NCBI GenBank assembly: GCA_963773055.1
Contig: CAVYZL010000003.1
Location: 372,001-436,000 of the forward strand
Origin: PALSA-612 sp963773055
GTDB lineage: Bacteria > Actinomycetota > Thermoleophilia > Gaiellales > Gaiellaceae
DNA length: 64,000 nt
Direction of reading: 5' to 3'
Shown here in pieces: positions 26,012-35,984 of this stretch. Positions within the stretch are counted from its first letter, which is position 1; each line of letters opens with the position of its first letter. A model generated the notes under the pieces. It was not told the DNA's origin. It searched no databases and saw only the letters and a program-made list of their open reading frames with translations. The position numbers were made by a program, and so were the translations under genes.

Positions 26012-28411
26012 ATGGCAGAAGCAGCCTATACCGCAAAGGACATCACGGTTCTCGAGGGCCTCGAGCCCGTGCGCAAGCGACCCGGGATGTACATCGGCTC
26101 GACGGGGTCCCGCGGGCTCCACCACCTGCTGTTCGAAGTCGTCGACAACGCCGTTGACGAGGCACTCGCGGACCGCTGTGACCTGATCGAGGTCACGCTC
26201 CATCCGGACGGGTCGGCGACGGTCACCGATGACGGATCGGGCATCCCCGTGGACGTGATGCCGGAGCAGGGACTGCCTGCGCTGACGGTCGTCCTCACGA
26301 AGCTTCACGCGGGCGGCAAGTTCGGCGGCGAGGGCTACAAGGTCTCGGGCGGCCTGCACGGCGTCGGTGTCTCGGTCGTCAACGCGCTGTCCGAGCGGCT
26401 GACAGCGACGGTGAAGCGCGACGGCTCCGTCTGGCGCCAGGAGTTCTCCCGGGGCGATGTGACGAGCGAGATGGAGGAGATCGGCTCGACGGACGAGACC
26501 GGCACATCGATCACGTTTGCGCCGGATCCCGAGGTGTTCGACGACCTCGAGTGGTCGAGCGAGGTGCTCGTGCAGCGCCTCCGCGAAACCGCGTTCCTGA
26601 CGCGTGGCCTGCGCATCGTCTTCAGCGACGAGCGCGCCGGCGGGGAACGGGTGGAGTTCCACTATGAGGGCGGCATCAAGGACTTCGTCGCCCACGTGAA
26701 CGCGGCGAAGGAGCCGGTGCATAAGCACGTCGTGTACTTCGACGCGCATTCCAACGGCGAGACGACCGAGCAGGGCTCCGTCGAAGTCGCGATGCAGTGG
26801 AACGGCTCGTACGTCGAGTCCGTGTTCTCGTTCGCGAACAACATCAACACGCACGAGGGCGGCTCCCACCTGACGGGGTTCAAGAGCGCCCTCACACGAA
26901 CCCTCAACGATTACGCCCGCGCGAACGGCCTGCTGAAGGAGAAGGACGACAACCTCGAGGGCGAGGACGTGCGCGAAGGGCTCGCGGCGGTGCTGTCCGT
27001 GAAGCTCCGCGAACCGCAGTTCGAGGGCCAGACGAAGACGAAGCTCGGAAACCCGTGGGTGGAGGGCCTCGTCCAGCGAGCGGTGAACCAGAAGCTTGCG
27101 GAGTTCCTCGAAGAGAACAAGGCTGACGCGCGGCAGATCATCCAGAAGGCGATCGAGGCGGCACACGCGCGGCAGGCCGCACGGAAGGCCCGGGAGCTGA
27201 CCCGTCGCAAGAGCGCGCTCGAGAGCGCGTCCCTGCCCGGCAAGCTCGCCGACTGCCAGATCGCCGACCCGGAGTCGGCCGAGATCTTCCTCGTCGAGGG
27301 CCAATCGGCCGGCGGGACGGCGAAGGACGCGCGCGACAAGCTCTTCCAGGCGATCCTCCCGCTCCGCGGCAAGGTGATCAACGCGGAGAAGAACCGGATC
27401 AACAAGGTGCTCTCGAACACCGAGATCCAGGCGATGATCACCGCCATCGGCACGGGTATCGGCGACGAGCTCGACCTCGAGAAGCTCCGCTACCACCGCG
27501 TGATCGTGATGACAGACGCCGACGTCGACGGCCAGCACATCCGCACGTTGATCCTCACGTTCCTTTACCGGCACATGAAGGAGCTCGTCGAGCGCGGCCA
27601 TGTCTACATTGCGGCGCCGCCGCTCTACCGCGTGAAGGTGGGTAGCCAGGAGCTGTACGTCGAGAAGGAGTCACAGTTCGAGGATCTCCTTGCACGGGAA
27701 CGTGTCAAGGACATCTCCGTGGCCGCGCGCGACGGGTCCGAGACGGGTCTCACGGAGAAGCGCTACAACGCCTTCGCCCGCGCGCTCGCGACGTTCGAGG
27801 GCTGGGCCGCGCGACTGCGTGCGGACTACGGGCACGCCGCGGCCGACTTCGTGATCGCGCACCGGCTCGTGGAGACCGACGCGTCGACGATCGGGGAGGC
27901 AGTGCAGGCGATCAACGCCACGCCTGCCAACGGCTACGAGCTAGCGGTCGCCGGTGAGACGGCGGACGAGGTAACGATTCGCGTCGTCGAGCGGGACACC
28001 GGCGCGGCCGAGCATGTCCGCGTGCCCGCGCACCTGCTCGGCTCACCGGTGTACGACGGTCTGAAGAAGACGTATGGCGACCTTGTCGAGCGGGTCGGCT
28101 CCCCACCGTTCGACCTCGCGCTCGGGAAGAAGCGCGCTCATGCGGAGACGTTCTCCGACCTCCGCGCGCGCGCCCTCGACCTCGCAAAGGACGGCATGCA
28201 GGTGTCGCGCTTCAAGGGCCTTGGAGAGATGAACGCCGACGAGCTCTGGGAGACGACGATGAATCCCGTCAAGCGGATGCTGATCCAAGTGCAGGTGGAG
28301 GACGCCGCCGCCGCCGACGCGGTGTTCTCGATGCTGATGGGCGATCAGGTCGAGCCACGGCGGAACTTCATCGAGCAGAACGCGAAGGACGTGAAGTTCC
28401 TCGATGTCTGA
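26012..28411 (+). CDS. gyrB: DNA gyrase subunit B (long form with C-terminal insert)
   Basis: A 799-residue ATPase subunit. The GHKL ATP site has EVVDNAVDEAL and the DGSGIPVD motif, GGLHGVGVSVVNAL follows, and the TOPRIM domain has the FLVEGQSAGGTAK and MTDADVDGQHIRTL motifs. Between PPLYRVKVGSQ (about residue 534) and SRFKGLGEMN (about 732) lies an insert of about 180 residues, as in E. coli GyrB. The usual actinobacterial subunit lacks this and is about 650-700 residues. The start is ATG 26012, after a T-rich stretch; earlier TTG starts are less likely. gyrA follows eight bases later. Confidence 0.96.
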   Translation: MAEAAYTAKDITVLEGLEPVRKRPGMYIGSTGSRGLHHLLFEVVDNAVDEALADRCDLIEVTLHPDGSATVTDDGSGIPVDVMPEQGLPALTVVLTKLHAGGKFGGEGYKVSGGLHGVGVSVVNALSERLTATVKRDGSVWRQEFSRGDVTSEMEEIGSTDETGTSITFAPDPEVFDDLEWSSEVLVQRLRETAFLTRGLRIVFSDERAGGERVEFHYEGGIKDFVAHVNAAKEPVHKHVVYFDAHSNGETTEQGSVEVAMQWNGSYVESVFSFANNINTHEGGSHLTGFKSALTRTLNDYARANGLLKEKDDNLEGEDVREGLAAVLSVKLREPQFEGQTKTKLGNPWVEGLVQRAVNQKLAEFLEENKADARQIIQKAIEAAHARQAARKARELTRRKSALESASLPGKLADCQIADPESAEIFLVEGQSAGGTAKDARDKLFQAILPLRGKVINAEKNRINKVLSNTEIQAMITAIGTGIGDELDLEKLRYHRVIVMTDADVDGQHIRTLILTFLYRHMKELVERGHVYIAAPPLYRVKVGSQELYVEKESQFEDLLARERVKDISVAARDGSETGLTEKRYNAFARALATFEGWAARLRADYGHAAADFVIAHRLVETDASTIGEAVQAINATPANGYELAVAGETADEVTIRVVERDTGAAEHVRVPAHLLGSPVYDGLKKTYGDLVERVGSPPFDLALGKKRAHAETFSDLRARALDLAKDGMQVSRFKGLGEMNADELWETTMNPVKRMLIQVQVEDAAAADAVFSMLMGDQVEPRRNFIEQNAKDVKFLDV

Positions 28412-28419
28412 TGTGAAGC

Positions 28420-30969
28420 GTGTCTAACGTCGAGCCGCTGAACCCGGGCCGCGTCGAGCCGCGCGAGCTCGAGCAGGAGATGCGCTCGAGCTTCCTCGAC
28501 TACGCGATGAGCGTGATCGTGGCCCGTGCGCTACCCGATGTCCGCGACGGCCTGAAGCCCGTCCACCGCCGCGTGCTGTACGCGATGGACCGCGCCGGCC
28601 TGCAGCCGAACCGGCCGCGTCTCAAGTGCGCGCGCGTGGTCGGTGACGTGATGGGCTCGTATCACCCACACGGCGACGCGGCCATCTACGACACGCTCGT
28701 CCGGATGGCGCAGCCGTTCTCGCTGCGCTACCCGCTTGTCGACGGCCAGGGGAACTTCGGCAACCTGGACGACGACCCGGCCGCCGCGATGCGCTATACG
28801 GAGTGCCGCCTCGCGAAGATCGCGACCGAGCTGCTCCGCGACCTAGAGGCCGACACCGTCGACCGGATCCCGAACTACGACGAGTCGACGACGGAGCCCT
28901 CGGTGCTCCCGGCCCGCTTCCCGAATCTTCTCGTCAACGGCTCTACCGGGATCGCCGTCGGCATGGCGACGAACATTCCGCCGCACAACCTCGGGGAAAC
29001 GGTCGACGCCGTGATCGCGCTGATCGACGATCCGACGATCGACATCGATCGCCTGATGAAGCACGTCAAGGGGCCCGACTTCCCGACCGGCGCGATCGTG
29101 GTCGGGCGTGAGGGCATCCGTGAGGCGTACCGCTCCGGTCGGGGCCGCGTCATCATGCGCGCTCGCGCGCACATCGAGGAGCTGCGCGGCGGCAAGTCGG
29201 CGATCGTCGTCACCGAGCTGCCGTACGGGGTGAAGAAGGGCGGCGATGCCGGCGTGATCAAGAAGATCGCGGACCTCGTCAACGACAAGGTGCTGACGGA
29301 GGTCTCGAACCTCGCCGACCACTCGGACCGCACGGGGATGCGGATCCAGATCGAGCTGAAGCGCGACGCGGTGCCGCAGGTCGTCCTCAACAAGCTCTTC
29401 AAGCACACGCAGCTCCAGGCGACGTTCGGCTACAACGCCGTCGCGCTCGTCGACGGCGTGCCACGGACGCTCGGCCTCCGTGACATGCTCGTCCACTACC
29501 TCGACTTCCAGCGCGAGGTGATCGTCCGCCGGTCGAAGTTCGAGCTGCGGAAGGCGCAGGAGCGTGCACACGTTCTCGCCGGCTACCTCGTCGCGCTCGA
29601 GAACCTCGACGAGGTGATCGCCCTCATCCGTGGCTCGGCCGACCAGCACGAGGCGCGCGAGAGCCTGATCAAGCGATTCGAGCTGTCCGAGATCCAGGCG
29701 CAGGCGATCCTCGACCTCCGCCTCCGCGCGCTGACCGCGCTCGAGCGAAACCAGGTCGAGAGCGAATATGCAGACCTCCAGGAGCGGATCACCGAGCTAC
29801 GGACGATCCTCGGTGACGAGACGCGGATCGATGGCGTGATCAAGGACGAGCTGCTCGAGATCAAGCAGATCTACGGACGGAGTGACGACCGCCGCACCGA
29901 GATCGTGGCCGCCGAGGGTGAGCTCGATCTCGAGGACCTGATCGCCGAGGAGGACATGGTGATCGCGATCACGCGCTCCGGCTACATCAAGCGTCTCCCG
30001 GTCTCGACGTACCGCGAGCAACGCCGAGGAGGCGTCGGTGTGATGGGGATGGACCTGAAGGACGAGGACTACATCGAGCACCTGTTCGTGGCCTCGACGC
30101 ACGACTACATCCTCTTCTTCTCGACGCGCGGCAAGGTCTACCGGCTGAAGGTGCACGAGCTGCCGCTCGGCACGCGCCAGTCCAAGGGCAGGGCCATCGT
30201 GAATCTGCTCCCGTTCCGGCAGGACGAGCAGGTGACGACGGTGATCCGTACACGCGACTTCTCGGAGGCGAAGTACCTCGTGCTGGCGACGCGGAAGGGG
30301 ATCGTCAAGAAGACGGAGTTCGGGGAGTACAACACGCCGCTCAAGTCCGAGGGCATCATCGCGATCAATCTCCGCGAGGGCGACGAGCTCGTGGCGGCGT
30401 TCCTGACCTCGGGGACGGACGACGTGCTGCTCGTCTCGCGGAAGGGCCAGGCGATCCGCTTCTCGGAGGGGCAGGCGCGCCCGATGGGCCGCGCAACCGG
30501 TGGCGTGATCGGCATGAAGCTTCGCGGCGAGGACGAGGTGATCGCAGCGCTGATCGCGGACGACAACGCCGACCTCCTTGTCGTCACGGAGAACGGTTAC
30601 GGCAAGCGCACCCGCATCTCCGAGTACCCACGGAAGGGCAGGGGCACAATGGGCGTCAAGACCGTCCAGCTGACGGAAGCGAGGGGCCAGCTGGCGGGCG
30701 CGCAGGACGTTCGTGACGGGTATCAGGTGATGCTGATCTCGACGGGCGGCCAGGTGATCCGGATGCCGACGGACGGGATCCGCCGCGCCGGCCGGGCGAC
30801 GCAGGGCGTGATCGTGATGCGGCTGCGTGAGGAGGGCGAGAAGGTGTCGAGCCTCGCGCCGGTCGTGGAGGCGGACGAGCCCGAGGTCGACGGCGAGGCA
30901 GAAGCGGAGCTTCCGGCGGAGGCAGAGGCTGACCTTCCCGCCGAGCCGGAAGCCGAAGCAGAGAGCTAG
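28420..30969 (+). CDS. gyrA: DNA gyrase subunit A
   Basis: An 849-residue subunit. The breakage-reunion domain has the quinolone-determining region HPHGDAAIYDTLVRM with Ala87 (E. coli position 83, where Ser is sensitive) and Asp91, and the catalytic Tyr126 in RYTECRL. The C-terminal beta-pinwheel contains a GyrA box variant QRRGGVG in place of QRRGGKG. A Glu/Ala-rich acidic tail ends the protein. Ala at position 83 is also found in mycobacteria and lowers quinolone susceptibility. Its GTG lies eight bases after the gyrB stop. The last four bases are shared with the convergent galT-like stop codon. Confidence 0.97.
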   Translation: MSNVEPLNPGRVEPRELEQEMRSSFLDYAMSVIVARALPDVRDGLKPVHRRVLYAMDRAGLQPNRPRLKCARVVGDVMGSYHPHGDAAIYDTLVRMAQPFSLRYPLVDGQGNFGNLDDDPAAAMRYTECRLAKIATELLRDLEADTVDRIPNYDESTTEPSVLPARFPNLLVNGSTGIAVGMATNIPPHNLGETVDAVIALIDDPTIDIDRLMKHVKGPDFPTGAIVVGREGIREAYRSGRGRVIMRARAHIEELRGGKSAIVVTELPYGVKKGGDAGVIKKIADLVNDKVLTEVSNLADHSDRTGMRIQIELKRDAVPQVVLNKLFKHTQLQATFGYNAVALVDGVPRTLGLRDMLVHYLDFQREVIVRRSKFELRKAQERAHVLAGYLVALENLDEVIALIRGSADQHEARESLIKRFELSEIQAQAILDLRLRALTALERNQVESEYADLQERITELRTILGDETRIDGVIKDELLEIKQIYGRSDDRRTEIVAAEGELDLEDLIAEEDMVIAITRSGYIKRLPVSTYREQRRGGVGVMGMDLKDEDYIEHLFVASTHDYILFFSTRGKVYRLKVHELPLGTRQSKGRAIVNLLPFRQDEQVTTVIRTRDFSEAKYLVLATRKGIVKKTEFGEYNTPLKSEGIIAINLREGDELVAAFLTSGTDDVLLVSRKGQAIRFSEGQARPMGRATGGVIGMKLRGEDEVIAALIADDNADLLVVTENGYGKRTRISEYPRKGRGTMGVKTVQLTEARGQLAGAQDVRDGYQVMLISTGGQVIRMPTDGIRRAGRATQGVIVMRLREEGEKVSSLAPVVEADEPEVDGEAEAELPAEAEADLPAEPEAEAES

Positions 30970-31808
30970 CTGTCGCGCAGACGCCCTGCCGCCTCTTCGG
31001 GCGGCAGCGGATTCACGTAGATCCCGGCGCCGAGCTCGATCCCCGCGGCCACCGTCAGGCGCGGGAACAGGTGCAGGTGCCACCAGGGCCCGTCGTGGAG
31101 CCAGAGATTGAGCGGGACCGCTCTATCCTCGACTTCGCGCAGTCGCCGTGCCAGCTCCGCGGCAGTTCGAAGCGCCGCGGCGAGGAGGTCACTCGCGAAC
31201 GCTCCCTCTTCTCTCGCGGTCGGCGCGATGCGGAGCTCGTAGGGGACCGCCGACGCTGCGGGGCAGACGGCGCTGACGCCGCCGGTCTCGAAGACGAGCT
31301 CGCCGTCGAGCACGCCCTCGCCGGTCTCGGCGGCGGCGGCCGGGGGAGGCTCACGGAGCCACACGAGCTGCGAGTGCGTATGGGCGAGGCTTGCGCCCGC
31401 CGATCGCCCCTCGTTGACGACGGCGTGGACGTACGGGTAGCCGGCTTCGCTTGCCGCCTGTGAACGCAGGCGCCACGCGTGCGCAACGAGGCCGAGCTCG
31501 CGGTCGTCGAGCTCTGCGATCGAGCGCCGGTGATCGGGCGTGTGGGCGACGACCTCCTGGCGCTCGAATGCGGGATAGAGGTTCGGGAAGACGCGAACCT
31601 GCCAGTCGCCACCGGCCGGAAGCCGGAGCGTCTCGGGTGGCGTCTGGTCCTCGCGGCCGGCGCAGAACGGGCAGCGCTCAAGCTCGTCGGAGTCCGGAGG
31701 CGGCTCGAGGTCCGGGAACGCCCCCGGCCGGAGCGCGCGCCCGGGCGCGACTACGACCGTTCGGCCTGACAGGGGATCGCGGCGCAGCTCGGGCGCCGCG
31801 CCGTTCAG
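30966..31808 (-). CDS. Galactose-1-phosphate uridylyltransferase-like protein, apparent CTG start
   Basis: About 280 residues of the GalT/HIT group. Motifs are ELRRDPLSGRTVVVAP, the zinc pair CPFCAGRE, VFPNLYPAFE, and the nucleotidyl site HTHSQLVWL with the His-x-His-x-Gln signature at about residue 155, then the C-terminal WWHLHLFPR. It may be a sugar-1-phosphate nucleotidyltransferase other than GalT. No ATG, GTG or TTG fits in frame; CTG at 31808 overlaps the slipin stop by four bases (CTGA) with AAGGGG nearby. Its stop codon overlaps that of gyrA in CTAG. Confidence 0.8.
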   Translation of the reverse strand: MNGAAPELRRDPLSGRTVVVAPGRALRPGAFPDLEPPPDSDELERCPFCAGREDQTPPETLRLPAGGDWQVRVFPNLYPAFERQEVVAHTPDHRRSIAELDDRELGLVAHAWRLRSQAASEAGYPYVHAVVNEGRSAGASLAHTHSQLVWLREPPPAAAAETGEGVLDGELVFETGGVSAVCPAASAVPYELRIAPTAREEGAFASDLLAAALRTAAELARRLREVEDRAVPLNLWLHDGPWWHLHLFPRLTVAAGIELGAGIYVNPLPPEEAAGRLRDS

Positions 31809-32596
31809 CTCGGCCCCTTGGCCTTCTCCGCCTTTTCGGCGTCGGAGCGTTCGAGGAACGGTCGGATCAGGTCCACGGGGGCAGGGAAGACGATCGTCGA
31901 GTTGTTGGACGAGCCAATCTCGAGCAGCGTCTGCAGGTAGCGGAGCTGGAGCGCGATCGGTGCCTGCTCCATGACCAGGGCAGCCTCCTTCAGCCGCTCG
32001 GCCGCCTGGAACTCGCCCTCGGCGTTGATGATCTTCGCGCGGCGCTCGCGCTCGGCTTCCGCCTGGCGCGCCATCGCCCGCTGCATGTCGCTCGGGATCT
32101 CGACGTCCTTCACCTCGACGATCGAGACCTTGATGCCCCACGGAGCGGTGCCCTCGTCGATGATGCCCTGGAGGATCGCGTTGATCTTCTCGCGCTCGGA
32201 GAGCAGCTCGTCGAGCACGTGCTGGCCGAGCACCGACCGGAGCGTCGTCTGCGCGATCTGCGAGGTCGCGACCATGAAGTTCTCGATCTGGACGACGGAG
32301 TCGGAGGGGTCGACGACGCGGAAGTAGCAGACGGCGTTCACGCGGACCGGAACGTTGTCCTTCGTGATCACCTCCTGCGGCGGGATCATCAGCGTGATCG
32401 TGCGCAGCTCGACGCGCACCATCTTGTCGACCATCGGGATCAGGAAGATCAGCCCCGGCCCCTTCGGCTTCCCGAGCAGGCGCCCGAGCCGGAAGATGAC
32501 GCCGCGCTCGTACTCGCGGAGGATCTTGATCGCCGCGCTGAGGAGCAGCACGAGCAGGACGACGACGATGGCAACGACGATCAGTGCAGCAAGCAT
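31805..32596 (-). CDS. Slipin/stomatin-like SPFH protein
   Basis: A 263-residue protein with one N-terminal membrane helix (about residues 3-23) and an SPFH domain (LREYERGVIFRLGR, LRTITLMIPPQEVITKD, QTTLRSVLGQHVLDELL), then a charged helical region (MARQAEAERERRAKIINAEGEF). Stomatins form membrane scaffolds; they are often coupled to NfeD proteases, and the NfeD gene is directly upstream. The ATG at 32596 lies 49 bases after the NfeD stop codon. The function in this organism is inferred from the pair. Confidence 0.92.
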   Translation of the reverse strand: MLAALIVVAIVVVLLVLLLSAAIKILREYERGVIFRLGRLLGKPKGPGLIFLIPMVDKMVRVELRTITLMIPPQEVITKDNVPVRVNAVCYFRVVDPSDSVVQIENFMVATSQIAQTTLRSVLGQHVLDELLSEREKINAILQGIIDEGTAPWGIKVSIVEVKDVEIPSDMQRAMARQAEAERERRAKIINAEGEFQAAERLKEAALVMEQAPIALQLRYLQTLLEIGSSNNSTIVFPAPVDLIRPFLERSDAEKAEKAKGPS

Positions 32597-32644
32597 CGCG
32601 CTCCTTTCGGGGACTGCGCTCCCTTCGCGGACTGCAGGGGGATC

Positions 32645-33965
32645 CTATGCATGCTCGATGCCGTGCGAGTGGCGCACGATGAGCTTGAGGCCCCGCTCGA
32701 CCTCCTCGACGACAACCGCCTCGCCCGTCTGGAGCGGTACTCCGTCCGCGGAGCGCGCCTGCCACAGCTCACCCTTCACCGCCACGAGCCCGCCACGGCG
32801 GACGACACCGGACGCGCCGGCGAGGTTGCTGATACCGCCTCCCGCCGGCCGCCGGCGAACCTGCACGACTTTCACGACCATGAACAGGAGCAGCGCGGAC
32901 ATCACGCCGACGATCGCGATCACGACGGGCACCGACACCTGGTAGGCCGAGCCCGCCGGGTCGAAGAGGAGCAGCGCGCCGAAGACGAACGAGACCGCGC
33001 CGGCGAGCGCGAGCGCCCCGTGCGTCATCACGAACGGCTCGGCGGCCCAGAAGCCCGCCGCGAGCAGCATCAGCAGCAGGCCGGCCCAGTTCACGGGCAG
33101 CACCTGCAACCCGTAGAAGGCCATGATCAGGCAGATCCCACCGAGCGTTGCCGGAAAGATCAGGCCGGGGTGGTAGAGCTCGACGATGATCCCCAGCGCG
33201 CCGAGCGAGAGCATCAGCGTGATGATGTTGGGGTCGATCAGCGTGTCGAGAATGCGCTTCCAGAGCGACATCTGCGACCTCGGTCACCTCGGCGTCCTTC
33301 GTGTTGAGCGTCAGGCCACGAGGGACCGTCTTCGTGCCGTCGATCCGGTTGAGCAGTGCCGGCAGCGTGGGCGAGACGACGTCGACGACGTTCTGCGCGA
33401 GCGCCTCGCGAGCCGTCAGATTGGACGCCTTGCGCACGGCGGCGTCCGCCCACTTCACGTTCCGCCCGTGCTCCTTCGCAAGCGCCCGGAGCTGCGCTGC
33501 GGCGTCGTTCACGACCTTGCGGCGGAGATCCTTCTGGATGTCCTCACCACCGATCGAGATCGGCGTCGACGAGCCGATGTTCGTTTGTGGCGCCATCGCC
33601 AGGACATCGGCCGCCTCGCCGATCCAGACGCCCGCCGATGCGGCGCGTGCTCCGTCGGGGGCGACGTAGACGACAACCGGCACCTCGGATGCGAGCTCGC
33701 CCTTGACGATCTTCCGCATCGACTCGGAGAGGCCGCCGGGCGTGTCGAGGACGATGACGACGGCGTCGTAGCCCTCCCTCGACGCGCGGGAGATCTCGCC
33801 CGTGACGTACTCGGCGGTGACGGGGTTGATGTCGTTGTCGAGGTTCACCGCGAGCACGCGCGGCGCGGCGGCTGAGCCCGGCGAGGCGAAGACGAGCGTG
33901 GCAGCGGTCGCGGCGAGCGCGGTGAAAAATCCCCGCAAAACCCGTGCTGTCACTGCACGGGACAA
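32645..33965 (-). CDS. NfeD-type membrane serine protease, interrupted by one frameshift
   Basis: An NfeD1b protein: signal peptide, ClpP-class serine protease (VLDTPGGLSESM near residue 73 and the catalytic ASAGVWIGEAADVLAMAP region with Ser), four membrane helices, and an OB-fold (GVVRRGGLVAVKGELWQARS). The frame breaks around 33274: EVTEV is followed one frame over by MSLWKRILDTLIDP, and deleting one base there gives a 439-residue protein. The span is one base over a multiple of three. It cleaves or cooperates with the neighbouring slipin. Start: TTG at 33965 or GTG four codons in. Confidence 0.86.
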
Positions 33966-34018
33966 CCTACCATCGCAGGGTCTCGCGACTGCAGGACGAA
34001 GGGGGATCAGCCGAGATC

Positions 34019-35934
34019 ATGGTGATGAGGACGGTCTGCATCGCAGCGCTCTTTCTGCTCGCGGCGCCTGCGGCGGCGCTGGCAGCCGACCCGTCGATCA
34101 CGCACCGCGACGTCTCGCTCGATGGCCGGAGCACGGCGGCCTTGTCCGGGGCGACCGAGCCGTTCGACATGCTCGGGGTGCACTGGCGCGGCGCTGGCAC
34201 GGTCGAGTTCCGGACGCGGAGCCTCGCCGGCAGGTGGAGCGCCTGGCATCGGGCTGCGCCCGAGGCCGAGGACCTACCCGATGCGGGCAGCGAGCAGCGG
34301 CGCGCCGGCTGGCACCTGGGCAACCCCTGGTGGACGGGTTGGTCCGACCGGTTCGAGCTCCGGGCCCACGGCCGCGTGACGCTTGCGCGCGCCTGGCTGA
34401 TCTCGAGCTCGGCTGCGCGCATTCCCCTTCGCCGCGTGTCGATCGCCGGCTCACCGCAGATCATCACGCGACAGGGGTGGGCGGCGAACGAGAAGATCCG
34501 CCGCGCCGCGCCGCGCTACGCCGCCGGTGCTGCGGCTGGCGGTCGTCCACCACACGGCCGGCGGCACCGGCTCGGGGCCTGAGGATTCGGCGGCCATCGT
34601 CAGGGGCATCGAGCTCTACCACGTAAAGGCGAATGGCTGGAACGACATCGGCTACAACTTCCTCGTCGACCGCTGGGGCCAGGTGTTCGAGGGCCGCTTC
34701 GGCGGGATGACGCAGAACGTGATCGGCGCTCACGCCCAGGGCTTCAACACGGGCGCGGTCGGCATCGCGCTGATCGGGACGTACTCCTCGAGGAAGCCGT
34801 CGAAGCAGGCGGAGGCGGCGCTCGAGAGGCTGCTCGCGTGGCGGCTCGACGTCGCGCATCTCGATCCCGCGTCCTCCGGGATCACCCCGTCGGGAGGCAA
34901 CCCGCGCTTCCGGGTCGGGGAGGGCGTGTACCTGCGAACGATCTCCGGCCACCGCGACACGGGCTTCACGTCGTGTCCCGGCAACGCCCTCTACGCGCGG
35001 CTCGCCGCGCTGACCGAGGTCGCGGCGACGACCGGGCTGCCGAAGATGTACGAGCCTTCGGTGCGGGGAGCGCTCGGGAAGGTCGTGCGCTTCGCCGCCC
35101 GCCTGTCGCAGCCGCTCGCATGGACCGTGACGGTCACGGCGTCCGACGGGACGCGCGTCGCCGGGAGATCGGGAGTCGGCGACCGGATCGCGTGGAGCTG
35201 GAACAGCGCCGGGCTCGCGTCCGGCCGGTACGTGTGGACGATCGAGGCTCCGAACGTCCGGCCGGCCCGAGGCGTGATCGGCAAGGCGAAACCCGTCTCG
35301 CCTCCGCCGCCTCCGTCCGCCGCCGCTCCTTTCGGGCGTCTCCGTCTCACCCGAGGCCGTCTCACCCGACGAGGACGGCTACGCGGACGTGCCAACCGTC
35401 AGCTACCGGCTCGGGAAGGCGGCGCGCGTGACGGTCGCGCTCGATGACGAGTACGGCCTGCCGGCGTCGACGCTCCTCGTCGACGAGCGCCAGTCCGCGG
35501 GCAAGCGCTCGCTGCAGTGGCTGCTCGACGCGGTGCCTGACGGGCGCTACAGCGTCACGGTGTCCGTTCGTGCCGACAGCGGTCAAACCGCACGGCAGAC
35601 CGCCGAGCTGACCGTGATGCGGGCTGTCGGCTGGGTTCGGGCAGACCCGGTCTCGTTCTCCCCCGACGGCGACGGCATCGACGACACGGTTCTCTTCTCC
35701 TTCACGGCGACGAAGGAGGTGCAGGTCGCGGTCGAGGTGCGCGCTGGCGGGCGCCCGCTCGCGCTCGTCGCCTCGTCGTGGTTCGAGGCAGGCCCGCACG
35801 CGATCACGTGGGACGGCCGCCTGCCCGGCGGGACGATCGCGCCCGGCTCGTACGAGCTGTGGGTGACCGCGAGCGACGAGATCGGGACGATCTCGGAGGT
35901 CGTCCCATTCGCCGTCACGCTACGGCCTGGCTGA
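34019..35934 (+). CDS. Exported peptidoglycan amidase (PGRP/Amidase_2) with FlgD-like domain, two frameshifts
   Basis: A signal peptide (LFLLAAPAAALA) leads to a jelly-roll-like domain (VHWRGAGTVEFRTRS), then the N-acetylmuramoyl-L-alanine amidase domain with zinc ligand VVHHTAG, VEFRF-like GRFGGMTQNVIGAHAQGFN and GHRDTGFTSCPG. The C-terminal part has Ig-like repeats (SPEAVSPDEDGYADVP and SFSPDGDGIDDTVLF) resembling FlgD/CHU domains. Frame breaks at GG 34526-34527 and GGG 35334-35336 each disappear if one G is dropped; the corrected protein is 637 residues and the span is two bases over a multiple of three. It would cut cell-wall stem peptides. Start at ATG 34019 in a 53-base divergent spacer. 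Confidence 0.85.
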
Positions 35935-35984
35935 CAAGAGCGCGATTACACTTCGCCGATCGTGTTCGGATCCGACGGCGAGTG

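Noticed and set aside
26675..26700. Second parS at a CACGTGAA within gyrB
   Set aside because: Only the central eight bases match; it is not palindromic and is explained by coding sequence.
25763..27601. 612-residue minus-strand frame opposite gyrB
   Set aside because: No domain; composition is that of an antisense shadow.
31451..33307. 618-residue plus-strand frame opposite galT-like, slipin and NfeD genes
   Set aside because: Asp/Arg/His-rich shadow with no motif; the minus strand carries clear families.
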